Shown here in pieces: positions 45,467 through 55,405 of a DNA stretch of 64,000 nucleotides (within the stretch, counting starts at the first letter, position 1; each line of letters opens with the position of its first letter). Both the position numbers and the translations under genes were made by a program. The DNA comes from Rufibacter roseus (GTDB lineage: Bacteria > Bacteroidota > Bacteroidia > Cytophagales > Hymenobacteraceae). The DNA is taken from contig NZ_LRML01000002.1 in assembly GCF_001647285.1 (NCBI RefSeq), positions 434,001-498,000 on the forward strand. Reading direction: 5' to 3'. The notes beneath the pieces are model-generated. The model was not told the DNA's origin. It was given only the letters and a program-made list of their open reading frames with translations, and did not search any database.

Positions 45467-45768
45467 TAGTTGATTGTTGATTGTCATTTGTTAATTGTTG
45501 TAAGACATCTAGACAATCGTATCTAATTCAGCTGCTTAATTCATTTCTTCTGTAAGGTTCAGAATGGATGGAAAGTGCCTTAAGAAGTGCAGCTTTTTAG
45601 TCATCTTTATTAATAAGGAATAAGTCACAGTATTAACTTCCGCGCCATAGAAGTATTTGTCTATATCTGCTCAGACACTGATAGATTTAGGAGACGTTTA
45701 CAGTGCTTCTTGAGCAGTAGGCTAAGGTGCCCTGCGCAACCCAGTTAAAACCCTAATACAGCGAATAC

Positions 45769-45809
45769 CCGTTTTGGAGGCTGTTTTTAGAAAAACGGCC
45801 CCAAAACAG
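45769..45809. repeat. Dispersed 40-nt palindromic repeat, copy 14
   Basis: Reads CCGTTTTGGAGGCTGTTTTTA then GAAAAACGGCCCCAAAACAG. Confidence 0.8.
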
Positions 45810-45871
45810 AAATTCTGTCATACAACTTACACAGCTCCTTTTTAATTAACGTTTCAGATAATCTCTGCATA

Positions 45872-45900
45872 TTGTCTGTAAGTTTGCCCTGCTATCTTCG
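45872..45900 (+). promoter_or_regulatory. Bacteroidota-type promoter candidate for M61 peptidase
   Basis: TTG (45872-45874), 18-nt spacer, TATCTTCG (45893-45900), close to the -33/-7 consensus. It predicts a leader of about 110 nt. Confidence 0.45.
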
Positions 45901-46017
45901 ACCAATGGAGCAGTGGCACCATTTTTGGTAAAATGGTGGAACCTAAAACCAGAAAGCGGAAAACTGACGTACTAGATAGGTTGGTTGCGTTTTCATCTCA
46001 CTCCTACTCATAACTTT

Positions 46018-47889
46018 ATGACGTTTAAGAAACTCTTGGCGGCAGTAAGTATGGCGGCCTTGCTGCAAGGCCCGGTACTGGCGCAAAACAAAGACAAAGA
46101 GATCTATAAATTCTCTGTAGACCTGACCCAGGTAAAAAACGACCGCCTGCAGGTAATGCTTACCCCCCCAGACTTCAACCAAGACGAAGTGGTGTACCAC
46201 ATGCCAAAAATGGTACCGGGCACCTATGCCGTGTATGACTTCGGAAAATTCGTATCTGATTTCAATGCCTTTGATAAAAGGGGCAGAAAGTTAAAAGTAG
46301 AACGGCTGGACACCAACAGCTGGAAAATTCAGAAAGCCAAGAAGCTGGCCCGAATAACCTATATGGTAGATGACACCTGGGATACTCCAAAGCGCGAGGA
46401 CATTGTGTTTGAACCAGCCGCTACTACCATTGAAGAAGGCAAGGTTTTCTTGCTGAACAACCATGGCTTTTTCGGTTATTTTGCCGGGCTCACCAAACGA
46501 CCGTACGAGGTAACTATTACAAAGCCAAATGATTTTTACGGCGCCACTCCACTGGTTGCCACTAAAACTACCCCAACTTCTGACACTTTCCGGGTAGAGG
46601 ATTATAATGAATTAGTTGATTCGCCTATCCAGTACAGCCGGCCAGACACCGCTATGCTAAAAGTAGGGAATGCTGATGTTCTGATTTCTACGTATGCCGC
46701 CGGCGGTGGAGACCGTTCTAAAAACCTGGCTCAGAACATCCGCACTATTCTGGAGGCGCAAAAAGACTATTTGGGCGGTACCTTACCTGTAGACAAATAT
46801 GCTTTCCTGATCTATATTGACAATAAGCAGAACCGCACTGGAGCTTATGGCGCTTTGGAGCATTCTAACTCTTCGGTGTATTACTTCCCTGAAATGCCGC
46901 CTGCCATGTTAGCTGAACAGGTAAGAAGCATTGCTGCCCACGAATTCTTCCATATTGTAACGCCTCTCACCATCCACTCAGAAGAGATAGGAAACTTTGA
47001 CTTCAGCAACCCAAAAATGTCAAAGCACCTGTGGCTGTATGAAGGGGTGACTGAGTATTTCGCCCAACATGTGCAAATCAATCAAAAGCTAGTAGAACTA
47101 CAGAGTTTCCTGGGTGAACTGCGGGGCAAGATCATTGCCTCAAAACAACAATACAAAGATGATCTGGCTTTCACCGATCTTAGCCTTGGTGCCTTAGACA
47201 AGCATGAGAAGGAATACGGCAACGTATATCAGAAAGGCGCTCTGATTGGCATGGCGTTAGACATAAGATTACGTGAGCTCTCTGGCGGCAAGTATGGTTT
47301 GCTTAACCTCATGAAAGACCTGAGCCAGACCTATGGCAAAGACAAGTCTTTTAAAGACGAAGAACTGTTTGATAAAATAACGGAGCTTACCTACCCTCAA
47401 ATCAGGGACTTCTTCCGGAAATATGTAGAGGGGAACGAGGCGTTGCCGTACACTGAGCTTTTCCAGAAAGTGGGTATCACCTATGAGCCAACCGGAAAGC
47501 AGAAACGAATCTCGTTGGGTAAACCAACCCTCAGCTATGACGCTACGTCTGGCCATATTATCATAGCCAATACCGAGAACCTTACCGCCTTCGGACGTGC
47601 CATGGGCTACCAGGCTGGTGACCAACTGTGGCAAATCAACGGAGAGGACATTACTCTGCAGAACGCCACAGATTTAATTACCAAACACGTGATCAATGGC
47701 AAAGAAGGCAGCATGCTCACCCTGACCGTGGGCAGAAAAGATGCCAGCGGCGAGGTGAAACCTGTTAAACTTCAAGCCAAGCTGGTACCGGCTGAGGAAA
47801 CAGTATCGCACCTGCTGGTAGTTGATCCCAATGCCACCGAGGCTCAAAAAGCACTCCGCGATGCTTGGCTTTACTCTACTTTAAAGTAG
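46018..47889 (+). CDS. M61-family metallopeptidase with PDZ domain
   Basis: 623 residues from the ATG at 46018, which begins the signal peptide (MTFKKLLAAVSMAALLQGPVLAQ). The N-terminal beta domain (about 30-190) precedes the catalytic region with HEFFH (H308, E309, H312) and the third zinc ligand in WLYEGVTEYFA. A PDZ domain (about 505-600, ENLTAFGRAMGYQAGDQLWQINGEDI) ends the protein. The M61 group (glycyl aminopeptidase type) is related to M1 peptidases. Secreted to the periplasm; probably takes part in peptide breakdown. Confidence 0.92.
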   Translation: MTFKKLLAAVSMAALLQGPVLAQNKDKEIYKFSVDLTQVKNDRLQVMLTPPDFNQDEVVYHMPKMVPGTYAVYDFGKFVSDFNAFDKRGRKLKVERLDTNSWKIQKAKKLARITYMVDDTWDTPKREDIVFEPAATTIEEGKVFLLNNHGFFGYFAGLTKRPYEVTITKPNDFYGATPLVATKTTPTSDTFRVEDYNELVDSPIQYSRPDTAMLKVGNADVLISTYAAGGGDRSKNLAQNIRTILEAQKDYLGGTLPVDKYAFLIYIDNKQNRTGAYGALEHSNSSVYYFPEMPPAMLAEQVRSIAAHEFFHIVTPLTIHSEEIGNFDFSNPKMSKHLWLYEGVTEYFAQHVQINQKLVELQSFLGELRGKIIASKQQYKDDLAFTDLSLGALDKHEKEYGNVYQKGALIGMALDIRLRELSGGKYGLLNLMKDLSQTYGKDKSFKDEELFDKITELTYPQIRDFFRKYVEGNEALPYTELFQKVGITYEPTGKQKRISLGKPTLSYDATSGHIIIANTENLTAFGRAMGYQAGDQLWQINGEDITLQNATDLITKHVINGKEGSMLTLTVGRKDASGEVKPVKLQAKLVPAEETVSHLLVVDPNATEAQKALRDAWLYSTLK

Positions 47890-47911
47890 CCCCAGCTTGT
47901 TTGAAATTATG

Positions 47912-47955
47912 ATCCGTTTTAGGCCTGTTTTTAGGAAAATAGGCCTAAAACGGAT
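47912..47955. repeat. Dispersed 40-nt palindromic repeat, copy 15 (most perfect)
   Basis: Arms ATCCGTTTTAGGCCT and AGGCCTAAAACGGAT pair without mismatch, enclosing GTTTTTAGGAAAAT. It lies 22 nt after the M61 stop and is likely also its terminator. Confidence 0.9.
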
Positions 47956-48172
47956 TTATTTTTTAAAAGCCACCGGTCTTTCGTTTCTGCTTTCATAACT
48001 TATTTGAGTTAGTTCTGTTTCTGTCTTACCCAGCATGTAAGGTCAATAGTTTGAGGTAGAACTTCCTAATGCTCCTCCCCCTCTATCTAAACTTAAGATG
48101 GGCTTAAGCGTTATGAAAATAATTCGTATATATCTGCGTTATATAATATTATCTGTACCTACACAATTTACT

Positions 48173-50497
48173 ATGCCGAATAGCCGGCTTATACAGCTTT
48201 TCCTCTGTACTGTCCTCTTGTTTACCTGTGCACCTGTCATAGCGCAGGAACGTGTTACCCTTAGTGGCACCTTGACCTCTGCAAAAACCGGGGAGCCTCT
48301 TATTGGGGCCAGTATTGCCGTAGTAGGTACTTCAAGCGGAGTCAATACCGATATTGAAGGCAAGTATAGTCTGCTCATTCCGAAGGGAAACAGGCAGGTA
48401 CAATTTACTTATCTGGGATATGAAACTATTACCCGTGAACTAAACCTCACCAGAAACACCACCCTTAACCTGGCCTTGCAAGAGGCAGACAATAAACTGG
48501 AGGAGGTAGTGGTAGAGTCGCAACGGAATTCATTTGAAGAGCGTCTGACTTCTCCACAAATGAGTTTAGAGACCCTCACTACCCGTGAAGCCAAATTATT
48601 GCCTGCTCTTTTTGGGGAGGTAGATATAATCAAGACGTTGCAATTAAAGCCTGGCATTCAATCTGGCGGCGAAGGTTCCAGCGGTATGTTTGTGCGCGGG
48701 GGAAGCAACGACCAAAATCTTGTGCTCATTGACAATGCTTTGGTGTACAACCCCAGTCACTTGTTTGGTTTCTTCAGTGTGTTCAACCCTGATGCCATGC
48801 AGGGCGTGGAACTGTATAAAGGCGGATTTCCGGCTCAGTTTGGGGGCCGACTGTCCAGCGTGCTGGATGTAAAAATGCGCGAGGGCAACAAAGAAGAGTA
48901 TGACGTATCAGGTGGGGTAGGTCTCATTGCCTCTCGCCTAACGGTGGAAGGCCCCATCCAGAAAGGCAAGTCGTCTTTTTTGGTTTCTGGCCGCCGAACG
49001 TATGTAGATGTATTCACCCGCATGATCAATGAAGCAAAGGAAGGCGATCCTGACTGGAGCCCAATTCCGGACTATTACTTCTATGATTTCAACGCCAAAG
49101 CCACTTTTGACTTGGGCCCCAAAGACAGATTATTTATAAGTGGTTACTATGGCCGTGACTTCTTCAAGTTCTACGATGCAAACTTCAACTTCAATTTTAA
49201 CTGGGGTAATACCGTGGGCTCCGTACGCTGGAGCCATTTGTTCTCACCCAAGTTTTTCGTGAACACCATGGTCACCTCTTCTAGCTATGCCTATGAAATC
49301 AAAAACCAGCTAGACGTATTTGACTTCAGCCTTACCTCCAATATATCGGATCTGAATGCCAAAGTTGATTTTGAGTACCTACCAAACGAGCAGCACCACA
49401 TCAAGTTCGGAAGCTCTGTTACTGACCACACCTTTGTGGTTGGCCGATTAGAGGCGGGCTCTAATGATGGGGAACTTTCAGTGGAAGCAGGCAACGAGTA
49501 CAAGGGTCAGGAATATGGCGCTTACGTGTCTGATGACTGGACCATTCACCCCACCTTTACCTTAAGCTACGGCCTGCGGCTGTCTGGCTTTTTGAACAAC
49601 GGCAACAACTACAATGGTATTGAACCACGGTTGGCAGCCAGTTACCGCCTTAACGAAACCCTTACGCTTAAAGGAAACTACACCCGCATGTTCCAATATG
49701 TGCACCTGGTTTCCAACTCCGGCGCATCGTTGCCCACTGACATCTGGTACCCTTCCAGCCCTGGCGTTAAGCCCCAGATTTCTGACCAATTCGCTTTGGG
49801 TCTGACCAAGGTTCATAAGAAAGATTACCTCTTCAGCACCGAGGTTTATTACAAGACCATGAGCCGACAGCTAGACTTAAGAGACGGGGCGCAGATTTTT
49901 GGAGTAGAAGAGCTAGAGCCTGAATTTGTGTTTGGTACCGGCAAGAGCTACGGACAAGAATTTTACTTCGAGAAAAAAGGCGGCAAAACCACTGGCTGGA
50001 TTGGCTACACCCTCTCCTGGACCAACCGTACCTTCCCCGACATCAATAACGGGAAAACGTTCCCTGCCCGCTTTGACCGGCGCCATGATATATCTATTGT
50101 GGCTATTCATGAGTGGAACGACCGCATTAGCGCTACCGCCACGTTTGTGTATGGCACCGGCGATGCCTACTCATTACCTGTGCAGCGTTTCGTTTTTCAG
50201 GATGTGCCGGGCGAAGATTTTACTGTCATACCCATATATCCGGAACGCAACTCCTTCCGCCTTGCCCCCTACCACCGCATGGATTTAGGATTAGTGTACA
50301 AACTAAAGCCTAAGCGTGGCTCATCAGACCTTACGTTTAGCGTATACAATGTATACAACCGTAGAAACCCCTACTTTGTATATTTTGAAACAATCTGGAA
50401 TGAAGAAGAGCAGACCCGGGAAATCTTAGGGTTTTCCGCAAAACAGGTTTCACTGTTCCCTATCATTCCGTCCATTACTTATAATTTCAAATTTTGA
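48173..50497 (+). CDS. TonB-dependent receptor with carboxypeptidase-like regulatory domain
   Basis: 774 residues from the ATG at 48173, the start of the signal peptide (MPNSRLIQLFLCTVLLFTCAPVIAQ). Order: CarboxypepD-regulatory-like beta domain (about 26-112: GTLTSAKTGEPLIGASIAVVG), plug domain (about 125-235) with GMFVRGGSNDQNLVLIDNA, and a 22-strand barrel finishing PSITYNFKF with a C-terminal phenylalanine. It imports a ligand across the outer membrane using TonB energy. The stop overlaps the start of the DUF4249 gene (TGATG), so the two are translationally coupled and probably form one uptake unit. Ligand unknown. Confidence 0.92.
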   Translation: MPNSRLIQLFLCTVLLFTCAPVIAQERVTLSGTLTSAKTGEPLIGASIAVVGTSSGVNTDIEGKYSLLIPKGNRQVQFTYLGYETITRELNLTRNTTLNLALQEADNKLEEVVVESQRNSFEERLTSPQMSLETLTTREAKLLPALFGEVDIIKTLQLKPGIQSGGEGSSGMFVRGGSNDQNLVLIDNALVYNPSHLFGFFSVFNPDAMQGVELYKGGFPAQFGGRLSSVLDVKMREGNKEEYDVSGGVGLIASRLTVEGPIQKGKSSFLVSGRRTYVDVFTRMINEAKEGDPDWSPIPDYYFYDFNAKATFDLGPKDRLFISGYYGRDFFKFYDANFNFNFNWGNTVGSVRWSHLFSPKFFVNTMVTSSSYAYEIKNQLDVFDFSLTSNISDLNAKVDFEYLPNEQHHIKFGSSVTDHTFVVGRLEAGSNDGELSVEAGNEYKGQEYGAYVSDDWTIHPTFTLSYGLRLSGFLNNGNNYNGIEPRLAASYRLNETLTLKGNYTRMFQYVHLVSNSGASLPTDIWYPSSPGVKPQISDQFALGLTKVHKKDYLFSTEVYYKTMSRQLDLRDGAQIFGVEELEPEFVFGTGKSYGQEFYFEKKGGKTTGWIGYTLSWTNRTFPDINNGKTFPARFDRRHDISIVAIHEWNDRISATATFVYGTGDAYSLPVQRFVFQDVPGEDFTVIPIYPERNSFRLAPYHRMDLGLVYKLKPKRGSSDLTFSVYNVYNRRNPYFVYFETIWNEEEQTREILGFSAKQVSLFPIIPSITYNFKF

Positions 50498-51339
50498 TGA
50501 ACATAAAATACATTCTTCAACTTTTCTGCCTTTTAGGTGTCATGGTTACTGTGACTTCCTGTGACATGGAGCAGGAAATAGAAGTAAAACTGCCCAGGTT
50601 AGAGCCTCAGCTAGTAGTGGAGTGTTATTTAGAAAATGGTAAACCAATTCGTTTGACGCTTTCTGAATCATCAGGCTATTTTGATGCCATACAGCCTACC
50701 ATAGTAGATAATGCCACTGTGTCTATCACGAAAAACGATGAAGAGCCAATTCTACTTACCTATAGATTAGAGGCCGATGTAAAAACCCAGAAAGTGTACA
50801 CCTACTACAGCACGAAAGTGATCAGAAGTCAACCTGGTGATGTGTACAAATTACTGATCACTGACCCGAAAGGAAGGCGGCTTACAGGAACTACCACGGT
50901 TTTACCCAGCATACCCATTGACAGCCTAGGCTATAAGTTCAATGACAAACCAGATGAGAGCAAAGAAGCTTACTTGCTAGTTCGTTGGCAAGATGACCCA
51001 AGCACCAGGAACTTCTACCGCCTTTTGGTGCACAAGCCGGATACAATGCAGGTAGATAACGTAAATAGTCTTTTAGATCGTGAAATAACTGATGAGTTGC
51101 AGAACGGCAAGAAGATTACCTACTTCAGTACTTACCGGTTTAAGCCAAATGACACCTTAACAGTTAAACTCTTTAATGCGGAAGAAGCCTATTACCGTTT
51201 TGTTAGTAGCGTAGAAGATGCCAGACGAGCCAACGGTAATCCTTTTGCACAACCAGTTGTGATCAATAATACAGTAGCGGGCGGTTTTGGTGTATTCACG
51301 CATCTTAATTATTCCACTAAGGAAATAATATTGAAATAG
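50497..51339 (+). CDS. DUF4249 lipoprotein, partner of TonB receptor
   Basis: 280 residues from ATG 50497-50499, overlapping the receptor stop by one base. Lipoprotein signal with lipobox TSC (VTVTSCDMEQEIEVKLP). LVVECYLENGKPIRLTLSES and GDVYKLLITDPKGRRLTGTT are typical of DUF4249, a beta-rich family coded next to TonB receptors in Bacteroidota. It probably sits on the outer membrane and helps capture the ligand. Terminator follows. Confidence 0.88.
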   Translation: MNIKYILQLFCLLGVMVTVTSCDMEQEIEVKLPRLEPQLVVECYLENGKPIRLTLSESSGYFDAIQPTIVDNATVSITKNDEEPILLTYRLEADVKTQKVYTYYSTKVIRSQPGDVYKLLITDPKGRRLTGTTTVLPSIPIDSLGYKFNDKPDESKEAYLLVRWQDDPSTRNFYRLLVHKPDTMQVDNVNSLLDREITDELQNGKKITYFSTYRFKPNDTLTVKLFNAEEAYYRFVSSVEDARRANGNPFAQPVVINNTVAGGFGVFTHLNYSTKEIILK

Positions 51340-51406
51340 CAGCAGCTATTCACTCTTTCATTCAGGGGAGATTCATATACATTTGAATGCTCTAACCTTC
51401 TTCAGC

Positions 51407-51457
51407 CTCAATGAAAAAGCCATTCCACCTAATAAGGAGAATGGCTTTTTCATTGAG
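51407..51457 (+). terminator. Intrinsic terminator after receptor operon
   Basis: Perfect 19-bp stem CTCAATGAAAAAGCCATTC / GAATGGCTTTTTCATTGAG with a 13-nt loop. Confidence 0.85.
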
Positions 51458-51560
51458 ATAGATGGCAAATAAATCCAAAGTTTTATTGTAAATGTGAGAT
51501 GCACATAAGATCATCTAAGAAAATAGATGCCCTATTTTGACTGGGTTAACATCTCTGTTC

Positions 51561-52376
51561 TTATTGTCTTTTTATCAGCTCCTTAATCAGCAACGTCATA
51601 TTTGGTTCTGCTTTGGCGGCGGCTTCCAATATATCCAGCAGTACTACCTTCTTAATTTTGCCTGGTACGCACATATCAGTGATAACAGACACAGCAAACA
51701 CCGGTAGCCCCATGTGAACAGCCGCAATGACTTCGGGCACGGTGCTCATACCAACGGCATCGGCTCCAATGTTGCTTAAATAACGGTACTCAGCTTTGGT
51801 TTCCAGCATTGGGCCCGGCACACTCACATACACCCCAGACTTTACTGGCAACTGATGCCGCGCAGCAATATCTAATGCCTGGCTGATCAGGTGTTCATTG
51901 TACGGCTCGCTCATATCTGGGAAGCGCGGCCCCAATTCGTCTACATTTTTACCTATGAGCGGGTTTGTAGGCAATAGGTTGATATGATCTGTAATCACCA
52001 TCAACTCAGAGGTATTGAATTCTGGGTTCAGTCCGCCGGCGGCGTTGCTCACAAAGAGCTTTTGAATCCCCAATAGCTTCATGACCCTGATCGGGAACAC
52101 CACCTGCTCCATGTTGTAGCCTTCATAGAAGTGGAACCGTCCTTGCATGACCACCACATTCCGGCCGCCTAACTTCCCAAAGATCAGCTTACCCGAATGG
52201 CTTTCAACCGTTGATACCGGGAAATGCGGAATATCAGCGTAGTTTAAGCTGTGCTGCACCTCTATATCATTTACCAACGCCCCTAAACCTGTTCCTAATA
52301 CTACCCCGAAATCGGGTTGGAAATGGTTCGTTTGCTGCCGGATAAAATCTGTCGCTTCTTGTAGTAACTGTATCAT
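51561..52376 (-). CDS. punA: Purine nucleoside phosphorylase
   Basis: 271 residues, trimeric PNP size. Motifs: VVLGTGLG phosphate loop, VESHSGKLIFG, GRFHFYEGY, VSNAAGGLNP, YVSVPGPMLETKAEYR and GADAVGMSTVPEVIAA with the substrate-binding ATK/E and N/D positions. It cleaves inosine and guanosine with phosphate to give free base and ribose-1-phosphate (purine salvage). Xanthosine phosphorylase activity is also possible in this family. Cytoplasmic; single gene. Confidence 0.93.
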   Translation of the reverse strand: MIQLLQEATDFIRQQTNHFQPDFGVVLGTGLGALVNDIEVQHSLNYADIPHFPVSTVESHSGKLIFGKLGGRNVVVMQGRFHFYEGYNMEQVVFPIRVMKLLGIQKLFVSNAAGGLNPEFNTSELMVITDHINLLPTNPLIGKNVDELGPRFPDMSEPYNEHLISQALDIAARHQLPVKSGVYVSVPGPMLETKAEYRYLSNIGADAVGMSTVPEVIAAVHMGLPVFAVSVITDMCVPGKIKKVVLLDILEAAAKAEPNMTLLIKELIKRQ

Positions 52377-52394
52377 GTGTCTGTTTAGATTTGT

Positions 52395-52433
52395 CTGTTT
52401 TTAGCCTGTTTTTCAGAATACAGGTCAAAAACG
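52395..52433. repeat. Dispersed 40-nt palindromic repeat, copy 16
   Basis: Reads CTGTTTTTAGCCTGTTTTTC then AGAATACAGGTCAAAAACG, in the upstream region of the phosphorylase gene. Confidence 0.75.
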
Positions 52434-52552
52434 ATTCAAAGTTATAGGAACGCAAGGTCGCAAAAAATGACAAAAGTCTCCTTCTGTATCTACAGCAGCG
52501 GCTCCTGAAGGTTCTACTCTGACTTACTCAACAAATATTATTTTACCTCTAC

Positions 52553-52592
52553 CACAAAAAAAATGCTGCTCTAGAGCAGCATTTTTTTTGTG
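52553..52592. terminator. Terminator after sppA
   Basis: A fully palindromic 40-nt stretch: CACAAAAAAAATGCTGCTCT and AGAGCAGCATTTTTTTTGTG; on the minus strand it ends sppA. Confidence 0.85.
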
Positions 52593-52604
52593 AGATATTT
52601 ACCA

Positions 52605-54377
52605 CTAATATATTTCTAACTCAAACGGCATTCGCGCCTGCACACCCTGCATTTGCTGCACTTTTTGCAGTTGCAGGTAATATGGCAACATATCTCCTAA
52701 TTCCTGTTGCAGGCTGTGCATTCTCATTTGGGTTTCAGCATCAGAGAAGAAGCTTTCAAAGAATGACTTTTGGGCAGGAAGGGTACGGAGTCGGTAATCT
52801 CCTTCTTTTAGTTTCGCTTTTTTAGCCGCTATGGCAATGGCTTCTTCCATACCACCCAGCACATCTACCAGTCCCCGTTCTTTTGCTTCAATACCAGACC
52901 AAACTCTTCCAGAGGCTATTTCTTTTAGCTGGGCATGTGACATATTTCTCGCCTTGGCTGCCTTAGAGGTAAAATCTTCGTAAATACGCTCCACCTCTAG
53001 CTGAATGTGTCTTTTCTCGTACTCCGTCATTGGGCGTGTAATAGTAGGAATATCTGAGAAATGACCTGTTTTCACTCTGTCAGTAGTGATGCCTAACTTG
53101 TTTTTCAGGAAATCTTCAAGATTCGCCATCATGCCGAACACCCCAATGCTGCCGGTAATGGAGTTAGGATGCGCCACAATGGTATCGGCGGCCATGGCAA
53201 TATAATACCCGCCAGAGGCCGCTACATCTGACATAGACGCAATAACCGGCTTCACCTTTTTGGTAAGCATTACTTCGCGCCAAATTACGTCTGAGGCTAA
53301 AGAGCTACCACCTGGTGAGTTTATCCGTATCACCACCGCTTTAACTTTTTTATCTAACCGTGCTTTTCTGATGGCTTCAGACATGCTCTCGCTTCCAATG
53401 GAACCTTCGTCACCTTTACCGCCCGTGATTTCACCGGTAGCGTAAATCACAGCAATACGATTAGAAGAAGATCCTTCTTCTTTTTTGGTGTCGGCTACTT
53501 TTTTATAGGTACCCAGGTTCACCATCTTCAATTCCTTATCTTTTTTCACCCCTGCCTTTGCTTTCATATAAGCAGTGGCCTCGTCAAAGTAACCAAGGTG
53601 GGTGACTAACCCCAATCGCTTGGCGTCTTCGGCGTTATGCACCAACATGGAATCAGAAATGTTCTTGAGAGTGGCAAAGTCTTTCTTCACTGACTTGGCC
53701 AGGTTCTGCAGCATGTAATTGTTGATGGAGTTGAGGAAGGAACGGGTTTGCTCTTTGCTGGCCTCGCTCATATTTTCCCGGATAAACGGTTCAACGGCAC
53801 TTTTGTACTCCCCTACTTTAAAAATGTACGGCTTAATATCCAGCTTTTCAAGGGTGCCTTTGAAGAACATTACTTCTGTGCTAAGTCCGTTGAACTCAAT
53901 AGTACCCGATGGATTCAGGTAAAAACGATCCGCCACCGAAGCCAGATAGAAAGCCTTCTCAGTTGACAATTCGCTGTAGGCCACCACAAACTTTTTAGAC
54001 TTCTTGAAGTCAAGCAGCGCATTTCTCATTTCCTCTACCGAGGCCATGCCTGCCTGCAATAAATCCAGATTCAGGAAAATGCCCTTGATGTTATCATCTG
54101 TCTTGGCTTTACGGATGGAGGCTTTGATCTCGTCCAGCCCTATACCGGTCTCGCCCAAAACATCGCCCAGACCTAAATCGGCAAAAGGGCTTTTAGGGCT
54201 GCGCTCCACCACAGGTTTGGTGAGTTTAATCTCCAGCACTGACCCTTCGTCAATGGTCACGGTATCATCTGAGGCCGCCGCGGCAATGCCCATGAGTACC
54301 AGAAACCCCAGAAACATAAATAAAAACAGGCCAATGATAGTGGCCAACACATACTTAAGAAATTGTAACATAGACAC
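52605..54377 (-). CDS. sppA: Signal peptide peptidase SppA (67K type)
   Basis: 590 residues, double-length SppA. One N-terminal membrane helix (LATIIGLFLFMFLGFLVLMG) anchors it. The catalytic pair is K192 in GEYKSAVEPF (first half) and S388 in DVAASGGYY (second half), equivalent to the Lys/Ser dyad known for E. coli SppA. RINSPGGSS and SITGSIGVFG frame the second active-site region. It degrades cleaved signal peptides in the membrane. Start could also be the ATG at 54371. Confidence 0.95.
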   Translation of the reverse strand: MSMLQFLKYVLATIIGLFLFMFLGFLVLMGIAAAASDDTVTIDEGSVLEIKLTKPVVERSPKSPFADLGLGDVLGETGIGLDEIKASIRKAKTDDNIKGIFLNLDLLQAGMASVEEMRNALLDFKKSKKFVVAYSELSTEKAFYLASVADRFYLNPSGTIEFNGLSTEVMFFKGTLEKLDIKPYIFKVGEYKSAVEPFIRENMSEASKEQTRSFLNSINNYMLQNLAKSVKKDFATLKNISDSMLVHNAEDAKRLGLVTHLGYFDEATAYMKAKAGVKKDKELKMVNLGTYKKVADTKKEEGSSSNRIAVIYATGEITGGKGDEGSIGSESMSEAIRKARLDKKVKAVVIRINSPGGSSLASDVIWREVMLTKKVKPVIASMSDVAASGGYYIAMAADTIVAHPNSITGSIGVFGMMANLEDFLKNKLGITTDRVKTGHFSDIPTITRPMTEYEKRHIQLEVERIYEDFTSKAAKARNMSHAQLKEIASGRVWSGIEAKERGLVDVLGGMEEAIAIAAKKAKLKEGDYRLRTLPAQKSFFESFFSDAETQMRMHSLQQELGDMLPYYLQLQKVQQMQGVQARMPFELEIY

Positions 54378-54638
54378 GTTTATTACTGCAATGTACGTAC
54401 ATCTAAAGAAAATCTCTAACGCACACTATCCTATTGGTCGATAAAGCGGTAAAAGACTTACAATTACCAGAGTGTTAGTATTGCTGGCTACACCCTCTTT
54501 TTAAACCATTGCCATACTTGATAGTTGTTAAAATGAGCAGGCTGCCTATAATTCTATTCTATAGACGTTAATATTGCAGCCGAAAACAGATTTACCCGTA
54601 TGGTAAGCAAGTATATATTGCCTCCCCCTGACACACTC

Positions 54639-55226
54639 ATGTACCGACTGATTCTCATATTGCTTCTCTGCGGATTCTTTTCTTTCACCACCAGGGCCCA
54701 GTATACCCGCAACTTCAGTGTGAAATACTTTGGTCTTACCCTGCACCCCAAAGGAGATGACAACGCAGAATTAATGCCCCTAAACCCAGATGGGAAAGGC
54801 TACTTTGTTTTTAACGTAGGCGGCAGCATCAGTTATGAGCAGTTCTTTGTACAAGATAAATTCTCAGTGAAAGCCATACAAGCCCTGTACGCAGACTGTG
54901 CTATGCAGTTTGCCGGCTTCACGCACCTGGGGCTGAGAGCTACTATTTTTCAGTTAGGACCACACTCTCTCAACGGAGGCTTAGGGCCCACGTTAGTATA
55001 CCGCCGCAACTGGTCAAAATTAGATGGCTACAACCTTTCCACCTCTTTCTTCGGGGGCAACCCTTCTGATAAATGGCAGTACCGCATGATCTGGTACGCC
55101 GGTGAGTTTGAATACAACTACCGGTTTAAAGACCGCACTGACTTTTCCGTCTCTTTTGTACCAGGATACCCCAACATCATGAGCCTGTCTTTTGGCATAA
55201 GATATTGGCTGAAGGACAAAGAGTGA
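54639..55226 (+). CDS. Secreted outer-membrane-like protein of unknown function
   Basis: 195 residues from the ATG at 54639, where the signal peptide begins (MYRLILILLLCGFFSFTTRAQ); an upstream ATG at 54600 adds 13 residues that do not fit. The mature chain is beta-rich (FSVKYFGLTLHP, LRATIFQLGPHSLNGGLGP, WYAGEFEYNYRFKDR, SLSFGIRYWL) and ends close to an aromatic strand, consistent with a small outer-membrane barrel. Family not recognised. Confidence 0.75.
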   Translation: MYRLILILLLCGFFSFTTRAQYTRNFSVKYFGLTLHPKGDDNAELMPLNPDGKGYFVFNVGGSISYEQFFVQDKFSVKAIQALYADCAMQFAGFTHLGLRATIFQLGPHSLNGGLGPTLVYRRNWSKLDGYNLSTSFFGGNPSDKWQYRMIWYAGEFEYNYRFKDRTDFSVSFVPGYPNIMSLSFGIRYWLKDKE

Positions 55227-55294
55227 TGGATTGAATGAGTGAATTAGTGAAGGATTTAGTGAGTAATTGGATGTGGTGGTGAGAAATGAGGATA

Positions 55295-55334
55295 GCGTTT
55301 TTATGCTGTTTTTAGAAAAAGAGGCCAAAAAAAT
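55295..55334. repeat. Dispersed 40-nt palindromic repeat, copy 17
   Basis: Reads GCGTTTTTATGCTGTTTTTA then GAAAAAGAGGCCAAAAAAAT; a degenerate copy between convergent genes. Confidence 0.65.
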
Positions 55335-55405
55335 AAGATTGCTAAAAATGCTGCGTAGAATGAATATAAAATATTCGCTCAATCACACATTCACTCCTTC
55401 ACCCA

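Larger units (their letters stand above)
45467..46017. other. Long intergenic region
   Basis: 551 bp. It holds repeat copy 14 (45769-45809) and a promoter candidate (45872-45900) for the M61 peptidase. The rest (45470-45765) includes TTGATTGTTGATTG-type low-complexity sequence and no convincing gene or RNA. Confidence 0.5.

Noticed and set aside
47912-47955. Reading the perfect palindrome after the M61 gene as an operator
   Set aside because: It is a member of the dispersed repeat family and lies just after a gene end, so a specific operator role is not supported.
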